Assembly: GCA_964542165.1 (NCBI GenBank)
Contig: CAZITQ010000012.1
Coordinates: 10,710 to 74,709 of the forward strand
From: CAYTBN01 sp964542165
GTDB lineage: Bacteria; Myxococcota_A; UBA796; UBA9615; CAYRNR01
DNA: 64,000 nt
Reading direction: 5' to 3'
The notes beneath the pieces are model-generated. The model was not told the DNA's origin, made no database searches, and saw only the letters and a list, made by a program, of their open reading frames with translations. Made by a program: the position numbers and the translations under genes. The first letter of the stretch is position 1; each line of letters begins with the position of its first letter. Positions 60,447 through 64,000 of this stretch are shown here, piece by piece.

Positions 60447-62711
60447 ATGCCCGTCCGGAACCTCGAGGATCTCCTGAGGGACCTGTGTGGCGCGATCGCG
60501 GATTCCCCGCCGCCGGTCGACCTCCGCTTCGTTCCCGATCCCTCCGAGCCCAATCTGTTCGTCGCCGCCGTCCACGCGGAGCGGCGCAATACCCTGGGCC
60601 TCGACCTCCTGCCCCGATTCGCCAACGTGGTCTGCGGCACGGAATCGACGGCGAGCGGCGACGTCCGCTGTCCGTTCTTCCCGCCCGCTGGCGGCGCGGC
60701 CCGGTCGGTCCTCTGGGTGCACGACGAGACCGATGGATGGGAGGAGACGGACTCCGCCCGGGCCAGGGATCTCCTCCGCCGCGCGACCTGGATCGCCCGT
60801 GCCCTCGCCGACGAGCACCTGAACCGCGCCACGTTTTCCGACGGCCCGCCGGTGGGGCCGGCCGTGCCCCTCCCCGGTTCCCCGGTCGAAGCAGCGCTGT
60901 CCGACGCCCTGGCGGCGCCGGATCTGGCCAGCGACGTGCCCGATGCTCTGTTCTGGTTGTGGTGGGCCTACCTCGTGGGGACCCGCGACCAGCTCGACGG
61001 CGTCCGGGGTGTGATCGCCGGCAGCCCGGTCCGGCTGGTGAGGGACGCCGTGGCCCTGGTGGAGCAACTGGGTGACGGGGAGGTGACCGGGGGGATCGAC
61101 CTGCGGGCTGTCCGGGCCCGGATCCGGGATGAGGTCGAGGTCTACCGGGCAGGTCCGGACGCCCGCCGGCGACACGCGGCCGAGGAGCTGCGCCGCTCCG
61201 TGGACGAGAGGCTCTCCTTCGAGGCGCGGGGAAGAACCATCCGCCTGGTGCGGCTCGAACCCGACGCGATCCCCGATGCGGGCGACGGCGCGCGGACCGC
61301 CGCGGACGGGTCCCGGGTGACCATCCGGGGGGACGTGCTCTCGAGGGCGGCGGATGCGCCCCCGTCGCCCATGGTCCCCGTCGAACTTCCGGGTGCGGGC
61401 GCACCGGAGGCCATGGCCCTCGCCCCCGATGGCCAGCGCGCCCTGGTGGCCGTGGCCGGGGACGCCGTGTACGAGGGAGACCTGGCCGCCGGGACCTGGC
61501 GTGCGTTGCACCCGAACCCGGCCGGACACCGCGTCCGCCAGCTCGCCTACCTGGGAGACAGCCGCGTGGCCATGGTCCACACGTCCAGCGCGCTCTACCG
61601 CGAGCAGCTGGGCCAGACGATCTACGTCCGGGCCCACGGCGGGCTGCGGGCCGAGTCCGGAGCGGGGGTGGCGACCGACGATCCCATCGGCCGTTTCCTG
61701 GCCGAACAACAGCTCGTCCCCCTCGATGGATCGGGGGTCGTCCGGTGGACCCCCTGCGATCCGGGTGCGGCCTACTTCCCCTTCAACGGACACCTCCTGG
61801 TCGCGCGCGTGGAGGGGGGCCGGCTGTGCAACGTGGCCGGATTCCAGTTCGACTGCGCCGCCGTGGAGAGGGTGGGGGACCAGGTGGTCGCCCTGGCAAC
61901 GGACGGCAGCGCGTACCGGGTTTCGGGCCTGGACGAGGTCGGCTCCGTGCCCCTGTTGCCCGCGCCAGAGCTGGGGGCGGAGCAGCGGATTCCACGGGGG
62001 GCCGGGCCGTCCGACATCCCCCCGTCGTCCCAGGCGAGGTGGCGGATCGCGGTGAAGGGTGGAACCTACCGGATCGAGGGGGATGGCGACTCCACCCCCG
62101 GCGGATTCGAGGCCCCGTTCGACGCCCGCGGCCTCGGCATCCCCGAGCCGACGCCGGACGACCTGCGGCTCTGTCCGTCGGCCGACGGGGGTACCCTCTT
62201 CGTCCTCCACCGGCGGGACACCGCCATCCACGCGCTACGACTCGCCGACGGCCGCTGGCAGGAACTCCACCGCTGGGACCCCATCCTGGGCTGGGCCGTG
62301 GACGTGGCCGAACTGGACGGCGATCTGGTGCTGCTGTCCAGCCGGCGGTTGGCCCTGGTCCGCAACGGACCCCGCAAGCGCACGCTGCTGTGGGAGTACC
62401 CCCTCCACGAGGCCAGCGCGCTGGCCTTGCTGCCGGACCGAAGGCTGGCCGCGGTGCTGGCCCTGGGCGAGTCGCCCATGCGGCCGGCGCTGATCCCGTT
62501 CTATCTGCGCGAGCTGAAGCGCCCGGCGAAGACCGACAACGGCGGCGGACCGTGGGCCACCTGGTTCGTCGACGGAGACTGCCTGGGGATCACGGTCCGG
62601 GCAGGTCGGCTCTACGCGGAGGGCTCCGAGGAGACCTTCGAGGTGGATCCCGGGGCGCTGGACCGGCCGCCCGACTGGATGGTGTCTCGGAAGTGGGTGG
62701 TCCCCGGCTGA
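60447..62711 (+). CDS. Large protein of unknown function with beta-propeller-like C-terminal half
   Basis: 754 residues from ATG 60447, behind GGGAGAGGGG. No signal peptide. The N-terminal half (to about 320) is helical with Arg/Asp-rich stretches ('RARDLLRRATWIARALADEH'). The C-terminal half has blade-like repeats ('EAMALAPDGQRALVAVAGDA', 'DDLRLCPSADGGTLFVLHRR', 'LGWAVDVAELDGDLVLLSSR'), as in beta-propeller proteins. Interaction scaffold is the most cautious reading. The frame is long and its codon use matches neighbours, so it is likely real. It converges on the next minus-strand gene with 6 bases between. Confidence 0.68.
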   Translation: MPVRNLEDLLRDLCGAIADSPPPVDLRFVPDPSEPNLFVAAVHAERRNTLGLDLLPRFANVVCGTESTASGDVRCPFFPPAGGAARSVLWVHDETDGWEETDSARARDLLRRATWIARALADEHLNRATFSDGPPVGPAVPLPGSPVEAALSDALAAPDLASDVPDALFWLWWAYLVGTRDQLDGVRGVIAGSPVRLVRDAVALVEQLGDGEVTGGIDLRAVRARIRDEVEVYRAGPDARRRHAAEELRRSVDERLSFEARGRTIRLVRLEPDAIPDAGDGARTAADGSRVTIRGDVLSRAADAPPSPMVPVELPGAGAPEAMALAPDGQRALVAVAGDAVYEGDLAAGTWRALHPNPAGHRVRQLAYLGDSRVAMVHTSSALYREQLGQTIYVRAHGGLRAESGAGVATDDPIGRFLAEQQLVPLDGSGVVRWTPCDPGAAYFPFNGHLLVARVEGGRLCNVAGFQFDCAAVERVGDQVVALATDGSAYRVSGLDEVGSVPLLPAPELGAEQRIPRGAGPSDIPPSSQARWRIAVKGGTYRIEGDGDSTPGGFEAPFDARGLGIPEPTPDDLRLCPSADGGTLFVLHRRDTAIHALRLADGRWQELHRWDPILGWAVDVAELDGDLVLLSSRRLALVRNGPRKRTLLWEYPLHEASALALLPDRRLAAVLALGESPMRPALIPFYLRELKRPAKTDNGGGPWATWFVDGDCLGITVRAGRLYAEGSEETFEVDPGALDRPPDWMVSRKWVVPG

Positions 62712-62717
62712 GCGGCG

Positions 62718-63578
62718 TCAACCTGCCATCGGAGCGCCGCAGTTGGGGCAGCGAAGCTCGGCGGCCGGGACGAAGAGAGTGGAGCAGTACCCACAGGTCA
62801 CGCGTTCGCTGGGCCGGGGTGTGTGCGTGCCCTCGGTGGGCGCCATCTGCTGGCCATCGATCACCACGTTCCCGCGGATGATCACCCTGGGCTCGGACGC
62901 CATGTCCCGCTCACCCGTGGCCAGGGCGTCGGCCAGCTCCTTCATCAAACGGACCACGTCGAGGATGTGCTGGACCGGGTCGGCCATCTCGTAGTTGTTG
63001 GGCTTGAGGCCGACGTTCATGCTCTCGCTGAACGCGTACAGGTGCATGAACTGGAGGCGCTCCATCTCGGCGAGCAGCTTGGTCTTCAGCTCGGGGGGCA
63101 GCTGGGACAGGGTGTCGAGGGTCTCGTCCACCTCCTCGTCGTCGCCCTCGACGAAGATCCCCTTGGCCAGGAACACCCGCAGCTCGTCGTCGCTGGCCCA
63201 GTCGTCGTCCTCGTCCCGCTCCTGGGGGATCTTCTCGTGGTCGCGCTCCAGGGAGATCTCGCCGATGCGGTTGGTGATCTTCATCTCCGGGCGGACCCAA
63301 CCCATGTCCACCTCCATGTTGACGCGGACCGGGGTGCCGTCGATGCGTGCCCTCAGTTCGATCTCGTCGTCGTCCGGGATCTTCTTGATCTTGGCGCCGT
63401 CCAGGTGGGGGGCGATGTCCCCCAGCAGCTCCTCGCACAGGGGCCACTTCCTGGGATCCGCCATGTCCCAGTAGCCCTTGAGTCGGCGGGCCCAGCCGGA
63501 CTTCGCCGGCTTGGGCGGGGCCTCTCCCTCCGTCACCCCGTCTTTCTTCTTGCCGAAGAGGCTGTCGAAGATGCCCAT
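62718..63578 (-). CDS. Acidic protein with C-terminal zinc ribbon
   Basis: 286 residues from ATG 63576-63578. Basic N-terminus ('LFGKKKDGVTEG') then a long acidic, helical middle ('RDEDDDWASDDELRVFLAKG'). The last 45 residues hold two CXXC knuckles, CGYC and CPNC, forming a zinc ribbon, preceded by a proline-rich hinge. No signal peptide; cytoplasmic. Zinc ribbons bind nucleic acid or proteins, but nothing more specific is visible. The 3' end converges on the previous gene. Its upstream neighbour on the same strand is a small Cys-rich lipoprotein gene 30 bases away. Confidence 0.7.
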   Translation of the reverse strand: MGIFDSLFGKKKDGVTEGEAPPKPAKSGWARRLKGYWDMADPRKWPLCEELLGDIAPHLDGAKIKKIPDDDEIELRARIDGTPVRVNMEVDMGWVRPEMKITNRIGEISLERDHEKIPQERDEDDDWASDDELRVFLAKGIFVEGDDEEVDETLDTLSQLPPELKTKLLAEMERLQFMHLYAFSESMNVGLKPNNYEMADPVQHILDVVRLMKELADALATGERDMASEPRVIIRGNVVIDGQQMAPTEGTHTPRPSERVTCGYCSTLFVPAAELRCPNCGAPMAG

Positions 63579-63608
63579 GGTTCCTCTCTCCGTCCCGCGG
63601 TCACCCGC

Positions 63609-63932
63609 TCAGCAGTGTTCGTTCCAGCAGGTGTACTCGCACCCCTCGCCGAAATCGGCGCAGTCCGTGGCCGAGTCCAGGCAGCCGCAGGCGCAGTTCA
63701 TGTAGCGTTCGGTGTCGTAGCACTCCTCGAGCCACAGATCCTCGCAGGTCCCCTGATCGTCGAATCCGTACCCCTGGCAGTAGTCGAAGGCGAAGTCGCA
63801 CAGCTCCCAGACCTCGCAGCTGGCCACCTCGTCGTCGTCGTCGTCGTCGCCGCCGAAGATCCCGCACGCGGGCAGGGCGCCCAGCATCAGGAGAACGGCC
63901 AGAACCGTCAGGAGCGTCTTGCACTCTCGCAT
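63609..63932 (-). CDS. Small Cys-rich lipoprotein
   Basis: 107 residues from ATG 63930-63932, behind GGGGAGGAA. The signal peptide ends in 'GALPAC', a good lipobox, followed by an Asp run (GGDDDDDDEV). The mature part has about twelve Cys residues ('SCEVWELCDFAFDYCQG', 'NCACGCLDSATDC', 'GCEYTCWNEHC'), so a disulfide-rich extracytoplasmic fold. It resembles the secreted Cys-rich protein at 51381-51665 in style. Upstream lies a hexanucleotide repeat running off the window. Function unknown. Confidence 0.7.
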   Translation of the reverse strand: MRECKTLLTVLAVLLMLGALPACGIFGGDDDDDDEVASCEVWELCDFAFDYCQGYGFDDQGTCEDLWLEECYDTERYMNCACGCLDSATDCADFGEGCEYTCWNEHC

Positions 63933-63945
63933 GGATTCCTCCCCA

Positions 63946-64000
<55 letters not shown>

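Overview
The window is about 64 kb of very GC-rich DNA packed with secreted, outer-membrane and lipoprotein genes. TonB-dependent transport, porin-like barrels, multiheme cytochromes, MopE-type Asp/Cys repeat proteins, FecR-type anti-sigma factors, Asp-rich (DDDTG) linkers and MYXO-CTERM-like tails point to a Gram-negative deltaproteobacterial, probably Myxococcota-like, lineage. That placement is inference: no rRNA, tRNA or housekeeping marker lies in the window. A 10-N scaffold gap at 8122-8131 suggests a draft or metagenome assembly.

Layout. 1-2.6 kb: end of an unknown gene, a GspF-like membrane protein, a diheme cytochrome c and a secreted protein. 2.6-7.9 kb: a leftward coupled operon of a TonB-dependent receptor with its own TonB C-terminal domain, a secreted Asp-rich protein and a CsgG/FlgO-like TPR protein. 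8.3-10.9 kb: a large MopE-repeat surface protein. 11.3-15.6 kb: a four-gene overlapping operon (ECF sigma, anti-sigma/FecR/TPR, beta-barrel, MopE lipoprotein). 15.6-18.5 kb: phospholipase-D-like and MopE lipoproteins. 18.7-25.9 kb: a KAS III-like enzyme, a HEAT-repeat/degenerate HD-GYP pair and a cell-wall amidase. 26-29.8 kb: a CcsA-like heme-handling protein divergent from a 7-heme cytochrome, a barrel protein and a 12-heme cytochrome, which together look like a porin-cytochrome electron conduit. 29.9-31.9 kb: a lipoprotein whose thioredoxin-like domain carries an in-frame TGA at the catalytic Cys position, followed by a SECIS-like hairpin: a probable selenoprotein. 31.9-43.6 kb: endopeptidase, ATP-grasp, vWA, CoA-transferase and nuclease-fold genes, and a second long MopE gene broken by one TGA. 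43.9-51.3 kb: iorA-iorB-Mo hydroxylase (FAD, FeS and Mo subunits), every junction a 4-base overlap, then MaoC and SDR genes. 51.4-64 kb: a ferredoxin-type reductase and CrtI-like oxidoreductase pair, a 3D-domain protein, a VIT/vWA protein and several unrecognised genes.

How the genes work together. The 43.9-51.3 kb run combines 2-oxoacid:ferredoxin oxidoreductase, molybdenum hydroxylase, hydratase and ketoreductase, which suits oxidation of aromatic or branched substrates as CoA thioesters; the CaiB-type CoA-transferase at 37.1 kb may belong to the same physiology. The cytochrome/barrel cluster could pass electrons across the outer membrane. Much of the rest is cell-surface display.

Two sequence-level patterns stand out. 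Hexanucleotide repeats with the unit CGGGCA occur at four places, three of them with a similar purine-rich left flank, inside signal-peptide, linker and 5' leader positions. Other short tandem repeats sit just upstream of start codons. The in-frame TGA at 31543 is the strongest single biological finding.
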